Positions 9,601 to 18,169 of a stretch of 55,195 nucleotides of DNA are shown here, one piece after another. The translations under genes and the position numbers were made by a program. Every line of letters starts with the position of its first letter. The stretch's first letter is position 1. The notes under the pieces are model-generated. The model searched no databases. It had not been told where the DNA came from and saw nothing but the letters and a program-made list of their open reading frames with translations. This DNA comes from Rhizobium sp. CF122 (lineage in GTDB: Bacteria; Pseudomonadota; Alphaproteobacteria; Rhizobiales; Rhizobiaceae), in assembly GCF_000282035.1 (NCBI RefSeq), contig NZ_AKKA01000074.1, forward strand, positions 1 to 55,195, read 5' to 3'.

Positions 9601-12600
9601 TGCCGCCGAAGGCTCGATCTCCGGCAACGTAACGGCAGCCGGAAAGCTGCCTGCCCCTGCGTTCGACTTCAAACTGAATTGGAAGAACGCCGCAACGAGC
9701 CAGACCAGAAGTGCCAAGCTCTCGTCGCTTGGGCTGACGGCGAGCGGCAACCTCAAGGACAATATTCTCAACTTCGACGCTGACGCACGCGGTAGCGGCG
9801 GTATGTCGCTAGAGGCGACGGGCAATTTCGTCGTTGCTGGCGCCGACGCTCAGACGCTGAAACTCGACGGCCAGCTTGCCAATATTCCGGCGGCACTCGC
9901 CAACAGCTTTGTCCCGAATTTTGCTGCGGAAGGCATGATATCGGGAACCGTATCGGCCTCGGGCAAGTTGCCGACGCCGACAGCAACCTTCGATCTGGCT
10001 TGGAAGGATGCAGCAACCAGCCATACCAAGGCAGCCCGCCTAGCCGGCATCAGGTTGACGGCAAAGGGAAACTTCGCAGATGAAAAGTTGACCGTCCAGA
10101 GCGACCTTACCGCGAACGGCGGTGTGGCGTTGAAGGCGTCCGGCAACGTCTCGCTGGCGGGAACGAAAATCGAGAACCTCACTGCCGATGCGACGATACT
10201 GAACGTTCCCGCGAGCCTGGCAAACGCCTTCGTTCCCAACCTTGGCGCCAGTGGCACGATCTCCGGCATGGCATCCGCTTCCGGAACGCTTCAGCAGCCG
10301 ACGGCAAGCTTCGACCTCACCTGGAAGGACCTCGCAACCACCCAGACGAAGGCGGCACGCCTCTCTGCCCTCGCACTCGGCGCCAAGGGCACATTCGCGA
10401 AAAACACACTCGATTTCGAGACGAATCTCGACGGCGATGGCGGCTCTGCCCTGAAGGTGAAGGGCAAGCTTACGGTTGAGGGAACGGTCGTGAAGGGTCT
10501 GCAGGCAGATGCGACGCTCAGCAACCTTCCCGCCGCGCTGGTCAACAATTTCATGCCTGATCTCGGTGCCGAAGGGACGATCTCGGGCACGGCGACAGCC
10601 TCTGGCTCGCTCCCGATTCCTGCCGTCGATTTCAAGCTCGACTGGAACAATGCTGGAACCCGTCAGACGAAGGCTGCCGGCCTTTCCGGTCTTCGGTTGA
10701 ACGCTGCCGGCAACCTTGCCGACAACAAGATTTCCTTTGACGCGACGCTGAACAGCAGTCGCAGTACCTTGCTGAAAGCGAAGGGTACGGCGAACCTGCA
10801 AGGCGCCAGCGTCCAGGGCCTCTCGGTCGACGCCGACATCGTGGATCTACCTGCAAGCCTCGCCAATGGCTTCGTCCCGAACCTCGGCGCGCAAGGAACG
10901 GTATCAGGCACCGCGAAGACCTCAGGGACGCCGAACAGCCCGATCATCGATTTCAAGCTGGACTGGAAAGACGCCGCAACGACGCAGACGAGGGCATCCG
11001 GTATCCGGCCGCTTTCGGCGAACGCGAACGGAAAGCTAGTGGATGGCAGGCTCGATTTCACGACGAATTTGAGCGGCAACGGCGTGTCGATGAAGGCCGG
11101 AGGCAACTTCGTCATCGCTGGGCAGAATGCCCAATCGCTGGCCGTAGATGCCGATATCTCCAACCTGCCTGCTGGCCTTGCTAACGCATTCGTGCCCGGG
11201 CTGGCCGCCGAGGGCAACATTTCGGGCTCGGTCAAGGTATCGGGCAAGCTGCCTTTGCCGGCTGTAGACTTCAACCTCGACTGGAGGGGTGCTGCCACCA
11301 GCCAAACCAGAAGCGCCGGACTTTCGCCGTTGAGCATCACTGCAAACGGAAGGCTGAAAGACGACCGGCTGACGATCGATACCAATCTGGCCGGCGACAG
11401 CGGACTCTCCCTGCGGGGCGGCGGCAGCGTTACGATTACGGGCAATCGCGCGCTCGATATGCGCTTTTCCGGTAATCTGCCATTCGCCGTGCTCGGTACG
11501 CAGCTTGCCGCCCAGGGCTTCGTTGCCGAGGGCACCGCCAGTCTCAATCTGCAGATCAGTGGAACCGCCACCGCGCCGTCCATCAACGGTACGGTAACGA
11601 CCAGTGGCGCAAGGATCGTCGATGTCCGCCGCAACTTGGCGATCAACAGTCTGACCGCGGATATCCGCTTTAACGGCAACGAGGCGGTGATTTCGCGGCT
11701 CACCGGTCAGCTCGCCAGCGGCGGCAGCGTCTCGGTGTCCGGCAGCATTGGGATACAGCCGGCCTCCAACTTCCCCGCCAGCATCGACGTTAAACTCGAC
11801 AGGGCGGTCTATGTCGATGGAACGCTGGTGGTGGCGACTGTTGACGGCACGCTCGGTTTGCGCGGTCCGCTGCTTGCGAACCCCACTTTGAACGGCAGGC
11901 TGCGGCTGGAGAGAGCTTCGATCACCGTCCCCGAGAGGCTTCCGACCTCGCTGCGCGAGATCGACATCAGACACGTAAACGCCCCCAAGGCGGTTCTGGC
12001 GCAGTTGCGCGACGAGACACAACAGGGCGCTCGTGCAAAATCCAACACCATCAATCTCGATCTTCAGCTGGACGCTCCCTCACAGATCTTCGTGCGTGGC
12101 CGCGGCATCGACGCCGAACTCGGCGGCAGCGTCACGATCAGGGGAACGGCGGCAGAACCGATCGTTTCGGGCGGCTTCACCATGCGGCGCGGCCGCCTGA
12201 CGATTTTGAACCGACGGCTCGATTTCACCAACAAAAGCCGTATAACATTTGCCGGCGATCTGACGCCTGCGCTTGAGATGGAAGCCAGTTCGACCTCCGG
12301 CTCCACGACGCTGACAGTCGATGTAACCGGGCTGGCAACCGATCCCTCGATCACCTTCTCTTCGTCTCCAGCCCTGCCGCAGGACGAGGTTCTGGCGCAG
12401 CTGATCTTCGGGCAATCGATGTCGCGACTGTCGCCGGTTCAGATCGCCCAGCTCGCCGATGCCGTGGCCCAGTTGGCCGGCGGTCGTTCCGGATCGCTGT
12501 TCCAGGGCCTCCGCAACCAGCTTGGCGTCGACGATTTCGACATCAGTACCGATGCCAAGGGCCGCACCAACGTCAGCGTCGGCCGCTATCTCAACGACCG

Positions 12601-12748
12601 GACCTATTTCGAACTGCAGCAGACCACCGGCAAGGGCGGCGCGAAGGCGATTATCAATCTCGATGTCGGCCGCGGTGTGAAGCTGCGCGCCGGCGCGGGT
12701 GGCGACGGTGCCGGTGAAGCCGGTATCGTCTACGAGCACGAATACTAG
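6626..12748 (+). CDS. tamB: Translocation and assembly module subunit TamB, unusually long and repeat-expanded
   Basis: This 2040-residue inner-membrane-anchored periplasmic protein (AsmA/TamB family) bridges to TamA. An N-terminal transmembrane helix lies near residues 10-35, a long beta-rich repeat region fills the middle, and the C-terminal DUF490/TamB domain (about 1680-2040) ends in EHEY. Escherichia coli TamB has about 1260 residues, so this one is far longer. The excess comes largely from a tandem array (about residues 870-1600) of 107-residue units, each with an LPASLANxFVP-like motif. I start it at ATG 6626 (GGAG just upstream); a TTG at 6602 is also open. It ends four bases into the convergent Lrp gene. 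Confidence 0.92.
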   Translation: MSATMQTLAKILNWIVRLLGYSAGAALVLLAIAIGVFGFTSFGARIVADRVASSLSNRDMTIKVQDPEGLLTGGLRASQIVLSDTKGVFAQIDGLAINWNPLALLTGRFHARSVEAAAIHVLRQPVRTLPSRPAAAGEADSGFSLPIKIDIDKIALPEINLAQPLIGRAFSLAADGSVRADNEGGNASINVHRHDAPDAKLIADVAFMPDRNQLRLNAKLTEPKGGLLAGLLALPGNPAVEIDLTGDGPISDWRGQLQAALDGQQRASIEARHTLTPESLHHLDLKGGGDLSSLLPAAFRPLFAGQTNIDLAANFDNRGKIDIQTGNLATGAVVIAASGTLDPKGKNSLNANLLGTSGPVDFRWPLAEGEARFLISGVNLSLTGDAKASRLNASASLDSAVLPQGTMGNVKLTAKSDNFNLAGRSGSVQITLAAGDTSFVNPDINRAIQGPVTVTLPLQISADALGFNGATIESAATNASLNGSYKLSASSLTGNVKLTVQPAALPPAVATRFSSPIVIEGQVAGTVPSKFNISNLSIKSNALEATGGVVLDEDTLDANLSGRVPNVQALLESATGELTYQLSAKGNVSALAVAADIKGPSLVMAGRQVKQLDINVSGTADPKAPQAEITAKGTIDEQLINAGTAVQVVDGKVQLPSIAADVGNNRLTGHVELSSAFQPTGQATFDFPDLGLLAALAGQKAEGDLKGSVDIANDNGKIALKIVASGNGLKRDTFAVVKPDINVSVSDLKAFAANGTIKAEELASGANKAEGLALNFAQQQNRTNFDLGATYDANPLVASGNVELNAGTTLLRLDRFSAKPRNIPVELASPSEVSISGGTVTLSAMELTTGDGSVHVTGTVGETLDIKADIRDLPASLANSFVPKLDAAGTISGKVAVTGTPAAPIANFDLDWKDAATSQTKGAGLSPLAIGANGTFANNTLDFQTSLSGKGGVSLKAGGSVVTGGPNAQSLKVDADIVNIPAGLANAFVPDLAAEGSISGNVTAAGKLPAPAFDFKLNWKNAATSQTRSAKLSSLGLTASGNLKDNILNFDADARGSGGMSLEATGNFVVAGADAQTLKLDGQLANIPAALANSFVPNFAAEGMISGTVSASGKLPTPTATFDLAWKDAATSHTKAARLAGIRLTAKGNFADEKLTVQSDLTANGGVALKASGNVSLAGTKIENLTADATILNVPASLANAFVPNLGASGTISGMASASGTLQQPTASFDLTWKDLATTQTKAARLSALALGAKGTFAKNTLDFETNLDGDGGSALKVKGKLTVEGTVVKGLQADATLSNLPAALVNNFMPDLGAEGTISGTATASGSLPIPAVDFKLDWNNAGTRQTKAAGLSGLRLNAAGNLADNKISFDATLNSSRSTLLKAKGTANLQGASVQGLSVDADIVDLPASLANGFVPNLGAQGTVSGTAKTSGTPNSPIIDFKLDWKDAATTQTRASGIRPLSANANGKLVDGRLDFTTNLSGNGVSMKAGGNFVIAGQNAQSLAVDADISNLPAGLANAFVPGLAAEGNISGSVKVSGKLPLPAVDFNLDWRGAATSQTRSAGLSPLSITANGRLKDDRLTIDTNLAGDSGLSLRGGGSVTITGNRALDMRFSGNLPFAVLGTQLAAQGFVAEGTASLNLQISGTATAPSINGTVTTSGARIVDVRRNLAINSLTADIRFNGNEAVISRLTGQLASGGSVSVSGSIGIQPASNFPASIDVKLDRAVYVDGTLVVATVDGTLGLRGPLLANPTLNGRLRLERASITVPERLPTSLREIDIRHVNAPKAVLAQLRDETQQGARAKSNTINLDLQLDAPSQIFVRGRGIDAELGGSVTIRGTAAEPIVSGGFTMRRGRLTILNRRLDFTNKSRITFAGDLTPALEMEASSTSGSTTLTVDVTGLATDPSITFSSSPALPQDEVLAQLIFGQSMSRLSPVQIAQLADAVAQLAGGRSGSLFQGLRNQLGVDDFDISTDAKGRTNVSVGRYLNDRTYFELQQTTGKGGAKAIINLDVGRGVKLRAGAGGDGAGEAGIVYEHEY
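9242..11480 (+). repeat. Seven tandem 321-nt repeats within tamB
   Basis: The codon run for the motif [LIV]PA(S/G/A)LAN(x)F(V/M)P begins at 9242, 9563, 9884, 10205, 10526, 10847 and 11165. The spacing is exactly 321 nt five times and then 318. Each unit also carries (A/E)G(T/S/M/N)(I/V)SG and, about 35 residues later, a (D/N)(L/F)xWK(D/N)AAT(S/T)QT motif. A degenerate eighth unit follows. The nucleotide sequences have diverged, but the protein period of 107 residues is kept with no other indels. Confidence 0.9.
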
Positions 12749-13173
12749 AAGCTGGCCTTCCTGGTCTTCAGCAGGATGTTGGTTTCTGTCGTATTGATGC
12801 CATTGATCAGCCGGATGCGGCGCAGCGTTTCGTCGAAGGAGACGAGATCGCGGTCCTCAAGTTCGGCAATGAAATCCCATTTCCCGTTGGTGCTGTGCAA
12901 CGCACGCACCTGCGGCAGACCGCGAAGCTGATCGGCGACCTTGTCCGCAAGCTTGCCCAGCACCTCGATCATGACGATCGCGCGCACGCCGGCCGCGCGG
13001 GTTTCATGGCCGGTGCGGACGGTGAATGCAGCAATGGTGCCGTTGGCAACCAGCCGGTCGATGCGCGCGGCGACCGTCGCACGGGATGCACCGGTCATTG
13101 CTGCTAGCGAAGAAACCGAAGCGCGCGCATTGTGTCGCAAAGCGCTGAGAAGTTCCTGATCAAGATCGTCCAT
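12745..13173 (-). CDS. Lrp/AsnC-family transcriptional regulator
   Basis: This is a 142-residue leucine-responsive/AsnC-type regulator. The N-terminal winged helix-turn-helix (about residues 1-60, with LAAMTGASRATVAARIDRL as the recognition helix region) is followed by the RAM ligand-binding domain (about 65-140). It is divergent from arginase. Rhizobial arginase and ornithine catabolism genes are often controlled by an adjacent Lrp-type protein, so I infer that it regulates the arginase-rocD unit in response to an amino acid. An ATG at 13197 would add eight residues, and neither start has a strong ribosome site. The 3' end overlaps the tamB stop by three bases. Confidence 0.88.
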   Translation of the reverse strand: MDDLDQELLSALRHNARASVSSLAAMTGASRATVAARIDRLVANGTIAAFTVRTGHETRAAGVRAIVMIEVLGKLADKVADQLRGLPQVRALHSTNGKWDFIAELEDRDLVSFDETLRRIRLINGINTTETNILLKTRKASF

Positions 13174-13301
13174 GGCTTTCACTTTGTCGAAATGCACTTA
13201 TCAAACTGATCAATGATAGCGCATAATTGGCACTTTTTCATCTATTTGTCGCCGTGCCGATATTTCAATATGCTTCCGAAAACGCGAGCTGGAGAAAAAG
13301 C

Positions 13302-14237
13302 ATGCAGCCACAGGCAAGATCGGTCACGCTCATCGGAGCACCGCTGGAAGAGGGTTCGGGACGCAGAGGTGCCGCCATGGGTCCGGCCGCGCTTCGCATT
13401 GCAGGCGTCGATCAGACGCTGGTCGATCTTGGCTATGATGTGGTCGATGCCGGCGACGTGCATGTCGTTCCGGCGCGCGATCTCCCGAACCATCCGAAGG
13501 CACACAATCTGCGCGTCGTCGGCGCATTTACCCGCGCGCTCGAAGCCGGTGTCTATGAGGCCGCGGCCGCCGGTCGATTTCCGCTGATCCTTGGCGGCGA
13601 TCATAGCCTGTCGATGGGCACCGTATCCGGAATGGCGCGCTACGCGGCCCAACAGGGTCGGCCACTCTTCGTCCTCTGGCTCGACGCCCATTCCGATTTC
13701 AACACGCCCGCCACTTCGCCCTCCGGCAACATCCATGGCATGCCGGTCGCCTATTTCTGCGGCAAAGCCGAACTTGCCGAGATTCTGCCGAAGGAACGTT
13801 CGTTCGTTGATCCGCGCAACGTCTTCCAGGTCGGGATCCGGTCGGTCGACGCGCCGGAGCGGGAGCTCATCAAGGAGCATGGCGTCAATGTCTTCGACAT
13901 GCGCTGGCTCGATGAACAGGGTGTCGCGGCGACGATGCGTCAGATCCTTGGTATGGTCTCCAATGCAAACGGCCTGCTGCACGTAAGCCTTGATGTCGAT
14001 TTCCTCGATCCGGAGATCGCGCCTGGCGTCGGCACGACGGTGCCCGGCGGCGCGACCTTCCGTGAGGCGCATCTCATCATGGAGATGCTCTGCGACAGCG
14101 GCCTCGTCTCCTCGCTCGACCTCGTGGAGCTGAACCCCTTCCTCGACGACCGCGGCAAGAGCGCCCGGATCCTGGTGGAGCTGACGGCAAGCCTCTTTGG
14201 CCGCCGCATCTTCGACCGTCCGACCCGGGCCGCCTGA
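13302..14237 (+). CDS. rocF: Arginase
   Basis: This 311-residue binuclear-manganese hydrolase converts arginine to ornithine and urea. The ureohydrolase signatures are present: GGDHS at about 98-102, DAHSDFN at 128-134 and a SLDVDFLDP segment near 225, which together carry the metal-binding His and Asp residues. The ATG at 13302 follows GGAGAAAAAGC; an upstream in-frame ATG at 13227 would add 25 unconserved residues. rocD follows after 11 bases, so ornithine is passed directly to the next enzyme. In Sinorhizobium and Agrobacterium the gene is often called argI or arcA. Confidence 0.94.
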   Translation: MQPQARSVTLIGAPLEEGSGRRGAAMGPAALRIAGVDQTLVDLGYDVVDAGDVHVVPARDLPNHPKAHNLRVVGAFTRALEAGVYEAAAAGRFPLILGGDHSLSMGTVSGMARYAAQQGRPLFVLWLDAHSDFNTPATSPSGNIHGMPVAYFCGKAELAEILPKERSFVDPRNVFQVGIRSVDAPERELIKEHGVNVFDMRWLDEQGVAATMRQILGMVSNANGLLHVSLDVDFLDPEIAPGVGTTVPGGATFREAHLIMEMLCDSGLVSSLDLVELNPFLDDRGKSARILVELTASLFGRRIFDRPTRAA

Positions 14238-14248
14238 GGAGAACCGAC

Positions 14249-15448
14249 ATGAGCAATTCCAAGAACCTGATCGACACCGAACAGCGCCTCGGCGCCCACA
14301 ATTACAAACCGCTCGATGTCATCCTCACCCGCGGTGAAGGCGTCTACGTCTGGGATACGGATGGCAAACGGTATCTCGACTGCCTGTCGGCCTATTCGGC
14401 GGTGAACCAAGGACACTGCCATCCGAAGATCCTGGCAGCGATGGTCGAGCAGGCCGGCAAGCTGACGCTGACCTCCCGCGCCTTCCGCAACGACCAGCTC
14501 GCACATCTTTATGAAGAACTCGCGGCGCTGACCGGCTCGCACAAGATCCTGCCGATGAACTCGGGCGCCGAAGCGGTCGAAACCGCCATCAAGGCCGTGC
14601 GCAAGTGGGGCTACGAGGTGAAGGGCGTGCCTGAGGGCAAAGCCGAAATCATCGTCTGCGCGGACAATTTTCACGGCCGCACGCTCAGCATCATCAGCTT
14701 CTCGACGGACCCCGACGCGCGCACCGGCTTTGGCCCCTACACGCCAGGCTTCCGGACGGTTCCCTTCGGCGATGCCGACGCGTTCGCCGCCGCGATCAAC
14801 GAGAACACGGTCGCAGCGCTGATCGAGCCGATCCAGGGCGAGGCGGGCGTCATCATCCCGCCGAGCGGCTACTTCAAGCGCGTGCGCGAACTCTGCACCG
14901 AAAACAAAGTGACGCTTATCCTCGACGAGATCCAGACAGGTCTTGGACGCACCGGCAAACTGCTGGCCGAAGAGCACGAGGGGATCGAAGCCGACGTGAC
15001 GCTGATCGGCAAGGCACTCTCCGGTGGTTTTTATCCGGTCTCGGCAGTGCTCTCCAATTCCGAGGTGCTCGGCGTCTTGAAGCCAGGGCAGCACGGCTCG
15101 ACCTTCGGCGGCAATCCGCTTGCCTGCGCCGTCGCGCGCGCGGCATTGAGGGTGCTGACGGAAGAAGGCATGATCGAGAACGCCGAAAAGATGGGCGACT
15201 ATTTCCTGGAAGGACTGCGCTCCATCCGCTCCAACATCGTCAGGGACGTGCGCGGCCGCGGGCTGATGATGGCGGTCGAGCTCGTGCCGGAGGCGGGCGG
15301 CGCTCGCCAATATTGCTACACGCTCAAGGATCGCGGCCTGCTTGCCAAAGACACGCACGAGAACACGATCCGCCTCGCCCCGCCGCTCGTAATCACCAAG
15401 AGCCAGGTCGACTGGGCCGTGGAGCAGATCGAAAAGACCCTTGCCTAG
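14249..15448 (+). CDS. rocD: Ornithine aminotransferase (ornithine-oxo-acid transaminase)
   Basis: This 399-residue class-III PLP-dependent aminotransferase converts ornithine and 2-oxoglutarate to glutamate semialdehyde and glutamate. The family pattern around the PLP-binding lysine is [15 protein letters not shown], with Lys255 as the likely Schiff-base residue. The cofactor-binding [13 protein letters not shown] segment lies at about 103-115, and [12 protein letters not shown] at about 225-236. The start has a strong GAGGAGAACC site. It is co-transcribed with arginase. Together the two convert arginine to glutamate semialdehyde, which proline dehydrogenase-type enzymes elsewhere would take on to glutamate. 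Confidence 0.94.
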   Translation: MSNSKNLIDTEQRLGAHNYKPLDVILTRGEGVYVWDTDGKRYLDCLSAYSAVNQGHCHPKILAAMVEQAGKLTLTSRAFRNDQLAHLYEELAALTGSHKILPMNSGAEAVETAIKAVRKWGYEVKGVPEGKAEIIVCADNFHGRTLSIISFSTDPDARTGFGPYTPGFRTVPFGDADAFAAAINENTVAALIEPIQGEAGVIIPPSGYFKRVRELCTENKVTLILDEIQTGLGRTGKLLAEEHEGIEADVTLIGKALSGGFYPVSAVLSNSEVLGVLKPGQHGSTFGGNPLACAVARAALRVLTEEGMIENAEKMGDYFLEGLRSIRSNIVRDVRGRGLMMAVELVPEAGGARQYCYTLKDRGLLAKDTHENTIRLAPPLVITKSQVDWAVEQIEKTLA

Positions 15449-15542
15449 CGCTAGATTGCCGCAAGAGACAACTGGTGCGCCGGCTATTTGAAACCTAGGG
15501 TGAGCCCGATCGAATGAGTCGAGCTCGCTTGTAAGGGAACAT

Positions 15543-16301
15543 ATGGCCATCGACCTATGGAAACGCGCGCCGGACCGTTGCCCGCTTGCGGTAGCGCATC
15601 GCGGGGGCGCAGCGCTGGCTGCAGAAAACAGCATCTCTGCCTTCAAGGCTGCTGCGGCTGCCGGCGCCGACGCTATAGAGACCGATGTCCGGTTGACGTG
15701 GGATAGCGTCCCCGTTTGCGTTCACGATTCGGATCTCTATCGACTTTGCAATGACCCACGGGCCGTGTCAGATCTGGACCTTGCGACACTGCGCAGCCTG
15801 CTGCCAAGCGTAATGACCCTTGGGGAAGCCCTGGCAGCCTCTGACCCTTTGGGCATCCTGTTGGACATCAAACTGAGCCACGAGGAACCGATTGCGCAAA
15901 TCATCGCCGAGGTTGCGCAGCTCGGTGCCATGCGACGCGCGCTCATTGGACTGCGTAGTATTTCGCTGATCGGCGCCGCCCGTCGTTTGTCGAACGACAT
16001 CGCGATCCTCGCCTTTCTCGAGGATCCCGTCTGCGCTGGTGCGGCACACGCAGCCGGAGCGGACTGGTTCAGATTGTGGCAGGGGTCGGCGACAGCAGCA
16101 TTGTCTGACGCCGTTCGTGAGGCGGGAATGCGTGTTGCTGTCATGGTTGGGCAACCTCGTTCGATCGCACTCCCGGAATATCCGCCCTTTCCGGTGGGCC
16201 ACGTCGATCAGCACGGCCTCGAGCGCATCCTCGCCATCGCACCGGACGCAATTCTCCTTGACGATCCACGAATGATGACGCGACGCACCACTTCCGCCTA
16301 G
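15543..16301 (+). CDS. Glycerophosphodiester phosphodiesterase family protein
   Basis: This 252-residue protein has the GDPD TIM-barrel pattern. AHRGG near residues 19-23 carries the catalytic His, ENSISAF follows, then an ETDVRLTWDSVPVCVHDSDLYR-type block with the metal-binding Glu/Asp and the second His. Family members hydrolyse glycerophosphodiesters to glycerol-3-phosphate and an alcohol. There is no signal peptide, so it is probably cytoplasmic. It has no ugp transport genes beside it and lies 94 bases beyond rocD, so it is likely its own unit. The substrate is not assignable. Confidence 0.85.
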   Translation: MAIDLWKRAPDRCPLAVAHRGGAALAAENSISAFKAAAAAGADAIETDVRLTWDSVPVCVHDSDLYRLCNDPRAVSDLDLATLRSLLPSVMTLGEALAASDPLGILLDIKLSHEEPIAQIIAEVAQLGAMRRALIGLRSISLIGAARRLSNDIAILAFLEDPVCAGAAHAAGADWFRLWQGSATAALSDAVREAGMRVAVMVGQPRSIALPEYPPFPVGHVDQHGLERILAIAPDAILLDDPRMMTRRTTSA

Positions 16302-16476
16302 CCAAAAATCAGCTGCCTCAGTTTAGATTTAGGCAACACTCTTCCATTAAGGTCCGGAGTAACCGTATCGATACTCCTCCTCAGGAAGAGCACGCGCGGT
16401 TTGAAGGCAAAGTCCATCTGCGCCAATGGTGGTGCGGTTGCTTCTGCCCTGGCTTTTGACGGTTGGGACAATACTT

Positions 16477-16953
16477 ATGGCTACGATCAATTCCACGAAC
16501 TTCAGCGGCGATACGCTGGAGATCATTGCCTTCAGACTGCACGATCAGGAATTCTGCGTTAAGACGACGACGATCCGCGAAATCCGCGGCTGGGCACCAT
16601 CGACGCCGATCCCGCACGCGCCGGCCGACGTCATCGGCGTCATGAACCTCCGCGGCTCGGTAATCCCGATCATTGATCTCGCCTTCAAGCTCGGCATGAA
16701 GAGCACGGTCGCCAACGAGCGCAGCGCCATTGTCGTGGCCGAAGTCCACAATATGGTCATCGGCATGCTGGTCGATCGCGTCTCGGACATCCTGACGATC
16801 TCCTCCAGTCAGGTTCAGCCGGTCCCTGAAGTCACGGCCTCCTTCGATCGGGCTTTCTGCGAGGGCATCATCGCCTCGGAGAACGGCATGATCTGCTTCC
16901 TAAACCTCGCCAAGATGTTTAAGGAAAGCGAGACAGACGATCTCGCCGCCTGA
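16477..16953 (+). CDS. cheW: Chemotaxis coupling protein CheW, orphan copy
   Basis: This 158-residue CheW-domain protein would couple chemoreceptors to the CheA kinase. Conserved features include the opening beta-strand region IIAFRLHDQEFCV, IREIRGW(A), the APADVIGVMNLRGSVIPIIDL block and the closing GMICFLNLAKMF. The start at 16477 gives the usual N-terminus. An ATG at 16426 would add 17 hydrophobic residues that CheW proteins lack. No other chemotaxis gene lies in the window, so it is an isolated copy and may serve a separate receptor array. A strong terminator follows. Confidence 0.9.
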   Translation: MATINSTNFSGDTLEIIAFRLHDQEFCVKTTTIREIRGWAPSTPIPHAPADVIGVMNLRGSVIPIIDLAFKLGMKSTVANERSAIVVAEVHNMVIGMLVDRVSDILTISSSQVQPVPEVTASFDRAFCEGIIASENGMICFLNLAKMFKESETDDLAA

Positions 16954-16973
16954 TATCAGCCCCTTGCCGATAT

Positions 16974-17000
16974 AAAAAGCCGCCCTCAAGGCGGCTTTTT
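16974..17000. terminator. Bidirectional Rho-independent terminator between cheW and fdsD
   Basis: A perfect 11-bp stem (AAAAAGCCGCC / GGCGGCTTTTT) has a 5-nt loop. The A-run on the left and T-run on the right make it work on both strands. It ends cheW, and on the minus strand probably the fds operon, whose last gene stops about 107 bases away. Confidence 0.9.
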
Positions 17001-17106
17001 GTTGACGGATACAATCGCAGGAGAACCGTAGCGCAGACTGGCCCGACCGATGCAGGCGGCAACGCGTCGATGTCGGCTTCCAGCGCCCGCCTTCGCCACC
17101 GAGGTC

Positions 17107-17352
17107 CTAGTTGGGTGCGCCCGCTACCGGTTCTGGCCGTTTGATCAACGGTGCGGCCTGGATAACGAGTGGGCTGAGGCCATGGGTGTCACCCTCCAGG
17201 ATCTCGAAGAGTTGACGCCGCATGCGCGGCTCCCAGAATTTGTTGATATGCGTTGCCACGCCCTGCGCAGCTTCACTCTGCGGCTGGCTCTTGAAGAAGA
17301 TCGCGATCTGATTGGCCATATAGACAAGTTTGGACTGGGTATCATGCGACAT
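17107..17352 (-). CDS. fdsD: Formate dehydrogenase subunit delta
   Basis: This is the 81-residue FdsD, a small subunit found only with soluble NAD+-dependent molybdenum formate dehydrogenases. It is thought to aid assembly or stability of the enzyme. Recognisable features are the start MSHDTQSKLVYMANQIA, the FFxSQP stretch and the central HINKFWEPRMRRQL motif. The start at 17352 follows CCAGGAAGC. It begins inside the last codons of fdhD (11-base overlap), which points to translational coupling. Confidence 0.92.
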   Translation of the reverse strand: MSHDTQSKLVYMANQIAIFFKSQPQSEAAQGVATHINKFWEPRMRRQLFEILEGDTHGLSPLVIQAAPLIKRPEPVAGAPN

Positions 17353-18169
17353 CGGAAATGCTTCCTGGCTGGATGCGGTGCGGATGCGTGAAAATCTCGA
17401 AGTCCTCGCCACGCACCAAGGCGACGAGGGTCATGCCGGCTTCATCGGCCGTGCGAATGGCAAGGGCGGTCGGCGCCGAGATGGCGACAAGAACGGAACT
17501 GCCGAGGATGGCCGCCTTCTGCACCATCTCGACGGAAAGGCGACTGGTCACGGCAACGATGCCGTCGGCTCCGGATTGCTGTCGAGCGATCACCGCGCCG
17601 CAAAGCTTGTCGAGTGCATTGTGACGGCCGACATCCTCGCGCACCGCAAGCAGCCCCTTGCCCGGCAGGTAGAAGCCCGCGCCATGCACCGCCCGAGTCT
17701 CGCGATGCAGCGGCTGTGCGCCATTCAGCAACGAAACCGCTTCGACGATGTCTCGATAGGTCACTTTGAGTGCCACCGCGGCCACATCCGGAACCTTGCG
17801 GACGGCTTGTTCGATCGACTCGATGCCGCAGAGCCCGCAGCCGACTGGCCCGGCCATGCTGCGGCGGCGAACTGTCAGCGCAGCAGCAATCTCGTCGACC
17901 AGAGCGATCTGGACGTCGATGCCCTTCTCACTCTCGACGATCTCGATCCCCGCGATCTGCCCGCTATCGGAAATGATCCCTTCCGTGAGGCTGAAGCCGA
18001 TGGCGAAATCCTCGAGATCGCCGGGCGTTCCCATCATCACGGCATGCGTGCTGCCGCCATAGGAGAACGCGATCGGCACCTCCTCGGGAACGATCCGCTC
18101 GCCCGGCATGACGACACCGCCGCTGCGGGCGGTGCGCTTGACGGCGACGCGGGTCGGGCGGTCAATCAT
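17342..18169 (-). CDS. fdhD: Formate dehydrogenase accessory sulfurtransferase FdhD (FdsC)
   Basis: This 275-residue chaperone donates sulfur to the molybdenum-bis(MGD) cofactor before its insertion into formate dehydrogenase. The CxxC pair used for sulfur transfer is visible as CGLCG near residue 112-116. Later conserved blocks are THEETGAVHGAGFY-like (here ETRAVHGAGFY), REDVGRHNALDK and SRLSVEMVQKAA. The start codon shares one base with the fdsA stop (TGATG), so it is coupled to fdsA. Its place in the operon matches fdsC of Rhodobacter capsulatus. Confidence 0.92.
   Translation of the reverse strand: MIDRPTRVAVKRTARSGGVVMPGERIVPEEVPIAFSYGGSTHAVMMGTPGDLEDFAIGFSLTEGIISDSGQIAGIEIVESEKGIDVQIALVDEIAAALTVRRRSMAGPVGCGLCGIESIEQAVRKVPDVAAVALKVTYRDIVEAVSLLNGAQPLHRETRAVHGAGFYLPGKGLLAVREDVGRHNALDKLCGAVIARQQSGADGIVAVTSRLSVEMVQKAAILGSSVLVAISAPTALAIRTADEAGMTLVALVRGEDFEIFTHPHRIQPGSISDVA

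Noticed and set aside
13940..15646. Minus-strand open frame of about 568 codons opposite rocF and rocD
   Set aside because: Spans two well-supported genes on the other strand and crosses their intergenic gap; composition is that of a shadow.
16365..16374. GTATCGATAC palindrome upstream of cheW
   Set aside because: Only 10 bp, with weak flanking pairing; too short to claim as an operator or structured RNA.
16426..16476. N-terminal extension of cheW with a hydrophobic stretch
   Set aside because: Looks like a signal sequence, but CheW is cytoplasmic and the ATG at 16477 gives the family start.
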